From IMG/VR virus record IMGVR_UViG_3300043409_000151, positions 1-56,018 of that record: 56,018 bases of DNA, one strand, 5' to 3'. The notes under the pieces are model-generated. The model was not told the origin of the DNA and did no database searches. It was given only the letters and a program-made list of their open reading frames with translations. The stretch is from a virus. Both the position numbers and the translations under genes were made by a program. Shown here piece by piece: positions 1 through 7,814 of the stretch (positions are counted from its first letter, which is position 1; every line of letters starts with the position of its first letter).

Positions 1-22
1 TGGGGCGGGCCCCGCCCCCCCC

Positions 23-135
23 ACATGGACTGGCGGAATCCGACCCCCCGCCATTTGTACCCAACCTCTTAAAGCAAGACCCAAAAAATAGAACGTGTAA
101 AGTTACACCACCCCTTGACATCCCCGTCACCTCCC
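23..135. repeat. Terminal direct repeat, left copy (113 bp)
   Basis: Bases 23-135 are identical to 55906-56018, the last 113 bases of the window. The 22 bases to the left (a GC-only near-palindrome, G4CG3 then C4GC4, running into a C run) do not match what precedes the right copy, which is a 12-base G run followed by T. The simplest reading is a circularly closed or circularly permuted genome whose homopolymer junction was assembled poorly. A true short terminal redundancy next to the terminase gene is the alternative. The repeat includes the -35 region of the terminase promoter. Confidence 0.95.
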
Positions 136-150
136 GTGCTATATTGCACG
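95..150 (+). promoter_or_regulatory. Late promoter with two inverted repeats, upstream of terminase
   Basis: A consensus -35 box TTGACA lies at 115-120 and a -10-like TATATT at 140-145 (19-bp spacer; reading CTATAT at 139-144 gives 18). A perfect inverted repeat GTGTAA-AG-TTACAC at 95-108 lies just upstream of the -35, and CGTGC/GCACG arms (135-139 and 146-150) flank the -10 exactly. The expected start of transcription falls at or beside the ATG at 152, so the first gene could be translated from a leaderless message. The inverted repeats look like operators. That is inference from symmetry and position. Confidence 0.65.
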
Positions 151-151
151 C

Positions 152-631
152 ATGGACAACCTCCCCCTCAATCACACCAAGTGGAATGACCGGCTGGCCT
201 TCGACGTGGCGCTCACCCTCGAAGGCAGTGGTGAGACGTTGCAGGAAGTCATCACACGCCACAACATCTCGGCCAACGACATCCTCACGTTCAACACCGA
301 CCCGGTGTTCTTGAAGAAGGTGGAGGGATACCGCACCGAGGTGCGCGAGAAAGGGTTGACGTTCAAGCTCAAGGCCCGCGCCCAAGCCGAAGAACTGCTC
401 ACCACCTCGTGGCTCTTGATCCATGACCCCGCAGTCTCCCCCGCCGTGAAGGCCGACCTGATCAAGTCCACCGTGAAGTGGGCCGGGTTGGAGCCGAAGA
501 ACGATGTGTCTGTGGAAAATGGCGGCGGTGGCGTGAAGATCACCATCAACCTCGGCCCAGACCCCCGCGACGCACGCACCATCGAAGCGACCACCACCGA
601 GATTGAAGATGCAACTCCCATCGAACATTGA
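152..631 (+). CDS. Putative terminase small subunit
   Basis: A 159-residue protein immediately upstream of the large terminase. That position, its size and its DNA-proximal location next to the genome junction are typical of small terminase subunits, which recognise the packaging site and stimulate the large subunit. The N-terminal half contains a helix-turn-helix-like stretch (residues about 25-55, with GSGETLQEVI followed by ISANDILTF). The middle is helical and charged, and the C-terminus ends in a Gly-rich segment and an acidic tail. No Shine-Dalgarno sequence precedes the ATG; the promoter -10 lies only six bases upstream. The function is inferred from context and fold impression, not from a diagnostic motif. 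Confidence 0.65.
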   Translation: MDNLPLNHTKWNDRLAFDVALTLEGSGETLQEVITRHNISANDILTFNTDPVFLKKVEGYRTEVREKGLTFKLKARAQAEELLTTSWLLIHDPAVSPAVKADLIKSTVKWAGLEPKNDVSVENGGGGVKITINLGPDPRDARTIEATTTEIEDATPIEH

Positions 632-818
632 AGACTTGTTTACCCAAAACTTCAACGGCTTTCGCTCAGTGAAGGTGCGCACCGCCACCGAGGCCGTGGC
701 CGTGGAGAACGAACTCAACCGCCAGAGCAAGTCGTTCCAGACCAAGATCACACGCAGCAAGAAGCACGGGCGCGAGTTCGTGATCCTGTTGGTCAGCGGA
801 GCCGCACATGCCGCTTGA
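609..818 (+). CDS. Small protein between terminase subunits, unknown function
   Basis: A 69-residue protein starting at ATG 609 (a TTG at 603 is the in-frame alternative). It overlaps the end of the preceding gene by 23 bp and the start of the large terminase by 11 bp, so it is translationally embedded in the terminase operon. It reads as a compact alpha/beta protein: a helical start, then VRTATEAVAVENELNR, a basic KITRSKKHGREF strand-turn and a hydrophobic end. I do not recognise the family. Its position suggests a packaging accessory or a second DNA-recognition subunit, which is only inference. Confidence 0.7.
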   Translation: MQLPSNIEDLFTQNFNGFRSVKVRTATEAVAVENELNRQSKSFQTKITRSKKHGREFVILLVSGAAHAA

Positions 819-2196
819 TATTTCATACACCCCGCCGCCCACGGGCAAGAAGTTCATGGCGTCCAACGCCAAGATGCGCACCCTGATGGGGCCGGTCGGC
901 TCGGGCAAGTCCGTCACCTGCTCGTTCGAGGTGGTGCGCCGTGCGTCCATGCAAGCGCCCAACGCGCAGGGCATACGCAAGTCCCGTGCGGCCATCGTCC
1001 GTGAAACCGTGCGCCAGTTGCAGGACACCACCATCAAGACCTTCCTCGACTGGTTCCCACCGGGCCAGTGCGGGGACTACATGCGCACCACCAAGACCTA
1101 CTTCTTCAAGGTGGGCGACGTGGAGTGCGAGATCATGTTCCGGGCGCTGGACGACGCCGACGACGTGGCGAACTTGAACTCGCTGGAATTGACCTTCGCA
1201 TGGTTCAACGAGTGCCGGGACATCCACCCCGACATCGTGGACGCCATGTCCAAACGTATTGGGCGGTTTCCTTCGGCCAAAGACGGTGGGCCGACGTGGC
1301 ATGGCATGTGGGCAGACACCAACCCGCCGACGATGGACACATGGTGGTACTACCAGATGGAGGGGCTTGACCCCAAGGATGGCGTGTCGCCCAACAACAA
1401 CGGCTGGGATGTGTTCAAGCAACCCTCCGGGCGCAGCGTCTACGCCGAGAACATCGAGAACTTGCCAGAGGGGTATTACGACACCCAAGGCCGCAGCGAA
1501 GAATACATCCGTGTCTACATCGACGGTGACTACGGGTTGTCCAGCGCCGGTATGCCGGTGTACAAATACTTCCGGCCTGACTACCACATGGCGAAGGAGC
1601 GCCTGCGGCCCATCGTCAACGGCGTGCGGCCCATCGTCATTGGTATGGACTTAGGGTTAACCCCAGCAGCCGTGATCGGGCAGCAAGACCCACGGGGCCG
1701 TGCCCTCGTCCTCGACGAGTGTGTGAGCTTCGACATGGGGGTGCAGCGGTTTGTGCGCACCATGCTCAAGCCCTTGCTGTACGAACGCTTCCCCGGCGCT
1801 CCGGTGCTCATCGTCGTTGACCCAGCGGGCACGCAGCGGGCGCAGACCGACGAACGCTCGGCGGTGGACATCATCAAAGCCGAGGGGATGAAAGTCATCC
1901 CGGCCAAGACCAACGCCGTCGCGGCCCGCATCAACGCCGTGGACGAGTACCTCATGCGACAGGTGGACGGCGACCCGGCGTTCCTTGTCGATCCGCGCTG
2001 CACGCAACTCAAAGCGGCCATGATGGGCGGCTACCGCTTCAAGCCCAAGGGCGATGGGGACATCGACAAGAACAAGCACTCGCACGTGGCCGAAGCCTTG
2101 CAGTACCTGATGTTGCACATTGGCAACGCCAGCGAGGGGCACACGCTCCAGCAGCGCAGGGAGATCAAACGGGTCGCGTCGGCGGGCTGGACGTGA
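808..2196 (+). CDS. terL: Terminase large subunit (ATPase-nuclease)
   Basis: The motor protein that pumps DNA into the prohead and cuts it. Of 462 residues, the N-terminal ATPase shows a Walker A GPVGSGKS at 28-35, a Walker B-like LTFAWFNE ending in Asn-Glu at 128-135, and a coupling motif around WADTNPP at 169-174. The C-terminal RNase H-fold nuclease shows GMDLGLTPAA (Asp281), VVDPAG (Asp338) and a final acidic motif DGDIDKNKHSH near 416-425. Length and order of motifs fit podovirus large terminases. The ATG at 808 lies inside the end of the previous gene. A strong intrinsic terminator follows at 2250-2285, isolating the terminase unit from the portal operon. Confidence 0.95.
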   Translation: MPLDISYTPPPTGKKFMASNAKMRTLMGPVGSGKSVTCSFEVVRRASMQAPNAQGIRKSRAAIVRETVRQLQDTTIKTFLDWFPPGQCGDYMRTTKTYFFKVGDVECEIMFRALDDADDVANLNSLELTFAWFNECRDIHPDIVDAMSKRIGRFPSAKDGGPTWHGMWADTNPPTMDTWWYYQMEGLDPKDGVSPNNNGWDVFKQPSGRSVYAENIENLPEGYYDTQGRSEEYIRVYIDGDYGLSSAGMPVYKYFRPDYHMAKERLRPIVNGVRPIVIGMDLGLTPAAVIGQQDPRGRALVLDECVSFDMGVQRFVRTMLKPLLYERFPGAPVLIVVDPAGTQRAQTDERSAVDIIKAEGMKVIPAKTNAVAARINAVDEYLMRQVDGDPAFLVDPRCTQLKAAMMGGYRFKPKGDGDIDKNKHSHVAEALQYLMLHIGNASEGHTLQQRREIKRVASAGWT

Positions 2197-2249
2197 TATG
2201 CTCACACCACTGCGCTCGCAGTTGTCACCTCCCCCTTCTCCGAGGGTTT

Positions 2250-2285
2250 CCCCCGGCTGCGAAAGCACCGGGGGTTTCTTTTTGG
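2250..2285 (+). terminator. Rho-independent terminator after terminase
   Basis: CCCCCGG (2250-2256) pairs with CCGGGGG (2268-2274). Inside, TGC-GAAA-GCA forms a second short stem capped by a GNRA tetraloop, and the stem is followed by TTTCTTTTT. It sits 53 bases after the terminase stop and directly before a new promoter. Confidence 0.9.
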
Positions 2286-2314
2286 TTGACAGCATGTATA
2301 CTTGTTGGTAGAAC
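2286..2314 (+). promoter_or_regulatory. Sigma70-type promoter for the portal/capsid operon
   Basis: TTGACA (2286-2291), then a 17-bp spacer and TAGAAC (2309-2314). It follows a strong terminator and precedes the gene at 2340, which has an AAGGAG ribosome site. The -35 is perfect and the -10 is moderate. Confidence 0.6.
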
Positions 2315-2339
2315 CCTGTCAAACAGGTAAGGAGCGACC

Positions 2340-2555
2340 ATGCAATGCAGCCAAGCGAAACCGTTCACGATGACATCCAACAACTCCAAGATGGGTGGCG
2401 CAGCCATCAAGTCCTACGAGAAGGGTGGCATGGTAACGAAGCCCAAAGAGAAGGGCATCTACACCGCTGAGATGGGTCAGCCCCCACAAGACATCGACGG
2501 TGGCTCGGCCCCCCGCAAGCCCGCAAAACCCGCACCAGCACCCAAAAAGAAGTAA
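2340..2555 (+). CDS. Small KGGMV-motif protein (71 aa)
   Basis: First gene of the portal operon, with an AAGGAG ribosome site five bases before its ATG. The 71-residue protein is basic and proline-rich, predicted mostly disordered, with a central SYEKGGMVTKPKEKG motif at about residues 24-38 and a Pro-Ala-Lys tail. The same Tyr-x-Lys-Gly-Gly-Met-Val core recurs in the next gene (2557-2958) and twice in the protein at 18288-18473. Function is unknown. Position suggests a head- or DNA-associated late protein. Comparable KGG peptides are common in environmental phage genomes but have no assigned role as far as I know. Confidence 0.75.
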   Translation: MQCSQAKPFTMTSNNSKMGGAAIKSYEKGGMVTKPKEKGIYTAEMGQPPQDIDGGSAPRKPAKPAPAPKKK

Positions 2556-2556
2556 C

Positions 2557-2958
2557 ATGAAACGCGCCGCGAACCCCACCAAGACATCGCAGCCGTACAT
2601 CCGCTCTTACGAAAAGGGCGGCATGGTTGTCGATCCAGAGCGTTTGCAGATTGCTGGTGGGGGTAGCACCATCAACGAGGCAAATGTTAAAGGTGCCGCT
2701 GGTGGAGGCCGTGTGGGATATAGGTTTGCCGCTGGCCCAAACGCAGATGTTACCGCAGGTGTGTCCGGGTCTATGTCGCGGGTAAAGGTCAATACACCTG
2801 AAGGGGTGCGGCACTACGCCGATAAGCGGCTCACTGGGGTTGATTTGACATATCGTAAAGGCAATACCAGCGTTGGTGTTGGTGTTAGCAAAGGCCCGAC
2901 TCCTGATACGCCGCAGGGCGAAAAACGCTTGTCGTTGACATATCGGAAGGAATTTTGA
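2557..2958 (+). CDS. KGGMV-motif protein with beta-strand-rich C-terminal half
   Basis: A 133-residue protein with ATG at 2557, one base after the previous stop. The first 30 residues carry RSYEKGGMVVDPERL, shared in its core with the upstream gene. From about residue 50 the sequence shows amphipathic strands (RVGYRFAAG, DVTAGVSGSMSRVKV, GVDLTYRKG, TSVGVGVSKG) and ends LSLTYRKEF. The alternating pattern and terminal Phe resemble outer-membrane beta-barrel strands, but there is no signal peptide and only about five strands. A structural or host-envelope-interacting role is possible, but I do not recognise a family. The gene is somewhat less GC-rich than its neighbours, which may mean separate origin. 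Confidence 0.75.
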   Translation: MKRAANPTKTSQPYIRSYEKGGMVVDPERLQIAGGGSTINEANVKGAAGGGRVGYRFAAGPNADVTAGVSGSMSRVKVNTPEGVRHYADKRLTGVDLTYRKGNTSVGVGVSKGPTPDTPQGEKRLSLTYRKEF

Positions 2959-5015
2959 TGGCCGGACTGCAATTCCTGCGAGTCGTCAGCAACTCCGAGC
3001 TTGCCAAGCAGGAGCAGGAGGCGACGAACCGTGCGCTCTCTGAGCGCCAGAACCAGCCCGTGATCCTTGGCCTTGCCGGGTATCTGCGGCAGTGCTGGGA
3101 TGTGGCCCGCCTTGCCAAGCGCCCCATCGAGTACAAGATGCTGTCCGCGATGCGCCAGCGCAACGGCGAGTACGAAGCAGACAAGCTGCAACAAATTCGT
3201 GGACAGGGCGGCTCCGAGATTTACATGATGATCACCGAAGTCAAGTGCCGCGCTGCGGAGTCTTGGCTCAGGGACATCTTGCTCGACAACGGCTCACCCC
3301 CTTGGGACTTGAGCGCCTCGCCCATCCCCGACCTCGCGCCCGCGCAGACGAAAGAAGTGCAGGCCATGTTTGCAGAGCGTGTGCTCAAGATGGTCGAGGA
3401 GTACGGTAAAGCGCCCAGCGCCGAGGAGATGCGCGAGATCAAGGAGATGGTGTCGCAGGACTACCGCTTCGCCATTTTGCAAGAAGCCCAGATTCGCGCC
3501 GACCGGATGAAGGTCAAGATTCAAGACCAGTTCGCGCAAGGCGGCTGGGAAGCGTCGTTCAACGACTTCATTACCGATCTCGTCACCTTCCCCGCAGCCT
3601 TCATCAAAGGGCCGGTGGTGCGCCGCCAGCGCACGCTGGGCTGGAAGACAGACGCCTCGGGCCGCACCATCGTGGAACCCATCGAGCGCCTTGGGCCGGA
3701 GTACGAGCGGGTCGATCCGTTTCGCATCTACCCCGAGCCGGGGATCAGCAATATCAGCGAGGGGTACATCTTCGAGTTGCACCGCATGACCCGCATGGAA
3801 CTGTCCGACCTGATCGGCGTTCCGGGGTATGACGAAGACGCAGTTCGCAAGGTGCTCGACGAGGGCAATGGCACCTCGTGGATCAACGAAGACGTGGAAC
3901 TCCAGAAGGACGAGGAGGAGCGCAAGTACTACGCCTACATGCGCCCAACCACCGAGTACGACGCGCTGGAGTTCTGGGGCAAGGTCAGCGGCAAGATGCT
4001 CGTCGAGTGGGGTCTGACCGCAGATGAAGTGCCTGACGAAGCCCGCGAGTACGACGCCAACGTCTGGATGGTGGGCAACTACGTCATCAAGGCGGTGCTC
4101 AACTATGACCCGCTGGGCGAGAAGCCCTACGCCAAGACCTCGTTCATCAAGTGCCCCGGCGCGTTCTGGGGTAAGGGTATACCCGAGATCATCGAAGACT
4201 TGCAGGGTGTGTGCAACGCCGCTGCCCGTGCGCTGGTCAACAACATGGGCATCTCGTCTGGCCCACAGGTCGAGGTCAACGTCGAGCGCCTGCCGCCCAA
4301 CGAGGACATCACCACACTGACGCCTTGGAAAATCTGGCAGACCATCAACGACCCGGTGGGTTCGAGCGCACCGGCCATCCGGTTCACGCAGCCCGACTCA
4401 CGGGCCACCGAGTTGGTGGGTGTGTACGAGAAGTTCAGCCGTCTGGCCGACGACCACTCGGGCATCCCGGCCTACGTCTACGGCGACTTGAACGTGCAGG
4501 GTGCTGGCCGCACGTCGTCTGGCCTGTCCATGCTCATGGGCGCGGCAGGCAAGGGCATTCGCCAAGTCGTGATGCACATCGACAGCGATGTGGTCAAACC
4601 CATTGTGCTTCGTCAGTTCGTGTACAACATGCGCTACGACGAAGACGAGGCCATCAAGGGCGATGTTGTGGTGATCGCCAAAGGCGCGATCAACCTCGCA
4701 GTCAAGGAGACTGTCAACATTCGCCGAATCGAGTTCCTCAATGCAACCGCCAACCCCGTGGATATGGAAATCATGGGCAAGGAAGGACGCGCCACCATCT
4801 TGCGAGAAGTGGCGAAAGGGTTGCAGATGTCTGCGGAGGATGTCATTCCCTCTCGGGAGAAGTCAGGTTATCAGGGTCGGATTCAGTCTAGGGCGATGGC
4901 TGCTCAAGCACAGCAGCAAGCCCCAGTACCCGGCGCGGAAAACCCTGATGGTTCGCCCAAAGGCGGGATGGAAGCCAACACAGTACAAAGCCGAGCAAGT
5001 GGGAGAGCAGCGTGA
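2958..5015 (+). CDS. Portal protein
   Basis: A 685-residue protein forming the dodecameric ring at the head vertex through which DNA is packaged and ejected. Start chosen at ATG 2958, which overlaps the previous stop (TGATG); a TTG lies one codon upstream. Position after terminase and before scaffold and coat fits, as do the size and the phrases GDLNVQGAGRTSSGLSML and FVYNMRYDED, which resemble podovirus portals. The N-terminal third is helical and charged, the central part mixed alpha/beta (EYERVDPFRIYPEPG), and the C-terminus has a Gln/Ala-rich tail (AAQAQQQAPVPG). It is longer than T7 gp8 (about 536 residues). Confidence 0.88.
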   Translation: MAGLQFLRVVSNSELAKQEQEATNRALSERQNQPVILGLAGYLRQCWDVARLAKRPIEYKMLSAMRQRNGEYEADKLQQIRGQGGSEIYMMITEVKCRAAESWLRDILLDNGSPPWDLSASPIPDLAPAQTKEVQAMFAERVLKMVEEYGKAPSAEEMREIKEMVSQDYRFAILQEAQIRADRMKVKIQDQFAQGGWEASFNDFITDLVTFPAAFIKGPVVRRQRTLGWKTDASGRTIVEPIERLGPEYERVDPFRIYPEPGISNISEGYIFELHRMTRMELSDLIGVPGYDEDAVRKVLDEGNGTSWINEDVELQKDEEERKYYAYMRPTTEYDALEFWGKVSGKMLVEWGLTADEVPDEAREYDANVWMVGNYVIKAVLNYDPLGEKPYAKTSFIKCPGAFWGKGIPEIIEDLQGVCNAAARALVNNMGISSGPQVEVNVERLPPNEDITTLTPWKIWQTINDPVGSSAPAIRFTQPDSRATELVGVYEKFSRLADDHSGIPAYVYGDLNVQGAGRTSSGLSMLMGAAGKGIRQVVMHIDSDVVKPIVLRQFVYNMRYDEDEAIKGDVVVIAKGAINLAVKETVNIRRIEFLNATANPVDMEIMGKEGRATILREVAKGLQMSAEDVIPSREKSGYQGRIQSRAMAAQAQQQAPVPGAENPDGSPKGGMEANTVQSRASGRAA

Positions 5016-5227
5016 TCAAGCCCGCACCGCAAGTCATCAAAGGATTGGCGATGGCCGTCCGGCAACACCCAGAACTTCTGGCGTGGATGGAAGGCGTGTA
5101 CGCGCATGAGATGAAGCGACTCCCGTTTGCGATTGACAATCCAGCAGTGTTTCAGGGGCGCTGCCAGATGATGGGTGAACTCATTGAGTTCGCCAAAGAA
5201 TCCCCTGCGATAGCGGCAAAGTTATGA
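5012..5227 (+). CDS. Small hypothetical protein after portal
   Basis: A 71-residue protein starting at GTG 5012; the GTGA overlap with the portal stop indicates translational coupling. It is all-helical by appearance (AMAVRQHPELLAWMEGVYAHEMKRL, split by FAIDNPAVFQGRCQMMGELIEF), with no cysteines beyond one and no membrane segment. The family is not recognised. Placement between portal and scaffold suggests a minor head-assembly factor. That is context only. Confidence 0.7.
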   Translation: MIKPAPQVIKGLAMAVRQHPELLAWMEGVYAHEMKRLPFAIDNPAVFQGRCQMMGELIEFAKESPAIAAKL

Positions 5228-5273
5228 TGCAACTCGCCGTCTTTATTCACGCACACCGATAGGAGCGTTCAAC

Positions 5274-6311
5274 ATGGCAATTCCAGAGCAAATTCGCAAA
5301 CAGACCGAGGCCGTACAGCAGTTGTATGCGCAACTCAACCCGGACGACAACACAGGCGGAGCATCCTCCGCCAATGGCACCGTCACGCCCGTTGAGAACA
5401 CCAACAACATGCAGACCGCCGACGAGAACGCTGCGTCGAATAATGCTTCTCCGTCACCCGTAGATGAGCAGAAAACGGGTGCTGACAACGCACCGGAAGA
5501 AACCGTCGTCCAGAAGTACAAAACACTTCAGGGCATGTACAACGCTGAAGTCCCGCGCCTGCACCAGCAGAACCGCGAGATGACCCAGCGCGTGCAGCAG
5601 ATGGAACAGTTGCTTGCCTCGCTGTCTGCACAGCAAGCGAGCGCCCAGCCCCAACAACAAGTCGCCGAGAAGATCGTCACCGACAAAGATGTTGAGGAAT
5701 ACGGCGAGTCGCTTGATGTGATGCGCAAGGTGTCCCGCGAGGAGTTATCTCCCGTGGCACAGCGCCTTGCCAAGATCGAGGGGATGCTTCAGCAGATGCA
5801 GATGAACGTGGTGCCACAGGTGCAAGCCGTGGCGCATCGTCAGCAGATGTCCGCCGAGCAACAGTTCTGGGCTGAATTGACGACCACTGTCCCCAACTTC
5901 CGTCAGGTGAACGACAACGCCGACTTCCAGTCGTGGTTGTTGCAAGCTGACCCGTTGACGGGCATCACACGTCAAACATACCTTGACGACGCACAACGCA
6001 ACCTCGATGCAAATCGAGTTGGCAATTTCTTCCGTGCTTGGCTAGAGTCCACTGGACAAGTTGCAGTTGCTCAATCCACTGGTCGCGCTGCCAGTTCTGA
6101 GTTGGAAAAGCAGGTCGCCCCCGGTCGCTCAAGAGGTGCCGGTTCCCCTGCAAACCCCAGCCAAGGCAAGACATACTCGCCCACGGACATCACGAAATTT
6201 TTCACCGATGTCCGCACCGGCAAGTACAAAGGCCGAGAGCAGGAGCGTGACCGAATCGAACGCGATATTTTCGCTGCCCAGCGAGAAAACCGCATTACCG
6301 CAAATGCCTGA
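5274..6311 (+). CDS. Capsid assembly scaffolding protein
   Basis: A 345-residue protein directly before the coat gene, with an AGGAG site ahead of ATG 5274. It has the usual scaffold signature: a low-complexity acidic and polar N-terminus (residues about 20-75, Asn/Asp/Thr-rich), a long Gln-rich coiled-coil segment (VQKYKTLQGMYNAEVPRL through MTQRVQQMEQLLASLSAQQ, about 80-125), more helices, and a basic C-terminal tail (GKYKGREQERDRIERDI) that would bind coat protein. It would guide prohead assembly and then leave. No catalytic protease motif is visible. Confidence 0.85.
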   Translation: MAIPEQIRKQTEAVQQLYAQLNPDDNTGGASSANGTVTPVENTNNMQTADENAASNNASPSPVDEQKTGADNAPEETVVQKYKTLQGMYNAEVPRLHQQNREMTQRVQQMEQLLASLSAQQASAQPQQQVAEKIVTDKDVEEYGESLDVMRKVSREELSPVAQRLAKIEGMLQQMQMNVVPQVQAVAHRQQMSAEQQFWAELTTTVPNFRQVNDNADFQSWLLQADPLTGITRQTYLDDAQRNLDANRVGNFFRAWLESTGQVAVAQSTGRAASSELEKQVAPGRSRGAGSPANPSQGKTYSPTDITKFFTDVRTGKYKGREQERDRIERDIFAAQRENRITANA

Positions 6312-6327
6312 TTAAAGGAGTTACATC

Positions 6328-7251
6328 ATGTCTTATCCCGTTTCCCCCGGTCGTCCCAATTACAGCGGCAACTTCATTCCCGAAATCTGGTCGGGCAAAC
6401 TGATCGAGAACTTCTACGACGCCACCGTGCTCGCAGCGATCTCGAACACCGACTACGAAGGTGAAATCCGCCAGTACGGCGACGCCGTGAACATCCGCAC
6501 CACGCCGGAAATCACCATCCGCGACTACGTGAAGGGCCAAACCCTGACCGTGGAAAATCCTGACAAGCCAAAAATCCAACTGTTGATCGACAAGGGCGAG
6601 TACTTTGCCTGCGTTGAGGACGATGTGGACAAGGTTCAGTCGGACATCAACCTGATGGACACTTGGACGAAAGACGCTTCCGAGCGTATGAAGATCAAGA
6701 TCGACCAGCGCGTGTTGACCGACATCCTGCCCGGTATCGCCTCTACCAACAAGGGTGCTACCGCTGGTGAGCAGTCTGCCTCGTTCAACCTCGGCACGAC
6801 CGGCGCTCCGCTGACCGTGACCAAGGACGGCGCATCGAGCACCACTTCCGTTGTTGACCTGTTGGTTGACCTCGGCACCGTGCTGGACGAAGCCAACGCC
6901 CCCGAAGGCGACCGCTTTGTGGTCATCCCCGCCAAGATGGCTGGTCTGATCAAGAAGTCCGAACTGAAGGACGCTTCGCTCACCGGCGACAGCATGTCCA
7001 TCGTTCGCAACGGTCGTCTCGGTATGATTGACCGCTTCACCGTCTACGTCAGTCACAACCTTGCTGTGTCTTCTGGCAAGTACAACATCATCGCCGGTCA
7101 CAAGATGGGCTTCACGTTTGCGTCGCAGATGACGAACATGGAAACCATCCGTTCCGAGTCCACCTTCGGCAACATCGTCCGTGGCCTTCAGGTCTACGGT
7201 TACAAGGTTGTCAAAGGCGAAGCTCTGTCCACCGCCGTCGTGCAATTCTGA
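6328..7251 (+). CDS. Major capsid (coat) protein
   Basis: A 307-residue protein following the scaffold, with TTAAAGGAG before ATG 6328. Sequence features match HK97-fold coats of podoviruses: an N-terminal arm (SYPVSPGRPNYSGNFIPEIW), a PEI(T)IRDYVKGQ strand, a long central helix region (DINLMDTWTKDASERMKIKIDQ), and a C-terminal beta segment ending FGNIVRGLQVYGYKVV. Codon use looks highly optimised, as expected for the most abundant virion protein. A GC hairpin with a UUCG loop follows the stop. Confidence 0.9.
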   Translation: MSYPVSPGRPNYSGNFIPEIWSGKLIENFYDATVLAAISNTDYEGEIRQYGDAVNIRTTPEITIRDYVKGQTLTVENPDKPKIQLLIDKGEYFACVEDDVDKVQSDINLMDTWTKDASERMKIKIDQRVLTDILPGIASTNKGATAGEQSASFNLGTTGAPLTVTKDGASSTTSVVDLLVDLGTVLDEANAPEGDRFVVIPAKMAGLIKKSELKDASLTGDSMSIVRNGRLGMIDRFTVYVSHNLAVSSGKYNIIAGHKMGFTFASQMTNMETIRSESTFGNIVRGLQVYGYKVVKGEALSTAVVQF

Positions 7252-7256
7252 TGACT

Positions 7257-7272
7257 GGGGGCTTCGGCCCCC
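7257..7272 (+). other. Intercistronic hairpin 1 (UUCG loop)
   Basis: GGGGGC-TTCG-GCCCCC, a perfect six-pair stem with a very stable UUCG tetraloop, five bases after the coat stop codon. No T tract follows, so it looks more like an mRNA-stabilising, processing or attenuation element than a full intrinsic terminator. Two similar hairpins follow the next two genes. Confidence 0.85.
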
Positions 7273-7303
7273 GTCTTCGTCCAAACACTGAAAGGAAATT
7301 AAA

Positions 7304-7771
7304 ATGACTGCATTTACCGACTCTTTGGGGTTCAACAAAGGCACCGCTGCCTTCCCCGCCAATGTGACCGAAGTCTCTAAGTTTGAGGTTAAGCTCGACT
7401 TTGCTGCAATCGTCGCTGCCCGTTCCGCTGCTGGTGCTACCGCACTGGCTGCTACCGACACACTGCAAGTAATCAGCCTCCCGGCTGGTTCCGTGGTGCT
7501 GTCTGCGGGTGTGCAAGTGACTAAGGTCGAGTCTACGAATACCACGGCGACTTTTGATCTTGGCTTCACTGGGGGTTCTCCGGCTGCTGCGAATGCTTAT
7601 GCAAACGACGCAGCCTCAAACGCTTTGGGTTACACCATCGCGTCTTTGGCGAACCCGACCGCAGTGACCGCTGCGGATACCATTGATGTCCTGATCAATA
7701 CGGCTGCGCCGACTGATTGCGTGGTCAGTGTGTTTGCCATCGTGGCTAACGTAGCTGCAAGCTACGCCTAA
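7304..7771 (+). CDS. Putative head decoration / structural protein
   Basis: A 155-residue Ala/Thr/Val-rich, beta-strand-dominated protein downstream of the coat gene, with a GAAAGGAAATTAAAATG start. It has alternating hydrophobic strands (LQVISLPAGSVVLSAGVQV, ATFDLGFTGG, DTIDVLINTA, VVSVFAIVANV) and no membrane or catalytic signature. Small beta-rich proteins in this position usually decorate the capsid or form the head-completion layer. The exact role is inferred. A GC hairpin follows, as it does after the coat gene. Confidence 0.75.
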   Translation: MTAFTDSLGFNKGTAAFPANVTEVSKFEVKLDFAAIVAARSAAGATALAATDTLQVISLPAGSVVLSAGVQVTKVESTNTTATFDLGFTGGSPAAANAYANDAASNALGYTIASLANPTAVTAADTIDVLINTAAPTDCVVSVFAIVANVAASYA

Positions 7772-7779
7772 ACCCTGTG

Positions 7780-7793
7780 GGGGCTTCGGCCCC
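7780..7793 (+). other. Intercistronic hairpin 2 (UUCG loop)
   Basis: GGGGC-TTCG-GCCCC, nine bases after the stop at 7771. It repeats the layout and loop of the hairpin at 7257-7272 and again lacks a clear U tract (the following bases are TACTCTTAAAAGGAG). Confidence 0.8.
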
Positions 7794-7814
7794 TACTCTT
7801 AAAAGGAGAACATC

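Noticed and set aside
1-22. GC-only near-palindrome at the left edge considered as a cohesive-end site.
   Set aside because: It does not match the sequence on the other side of the terminal repeat and lies beside homopolymers, so an assembly artefact is more likely.
823-1587. Long open frame on the opposite strand of the large terminase (254 codons).
   Set aside because: It runs entirely antisense to a clear terminase gene in GC-rich DNA, where stop-free shadow frames are common. Arg/His/Gly/Val-rich translation with no motif.
6295-7569. 424-codon open frame antisense to the coat gene and its neighbour.
   Set aside because: Covers two real genes and an intergenic hairpin; no ribosome site or recognisable domain. 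Shadow of optimised coat codons.
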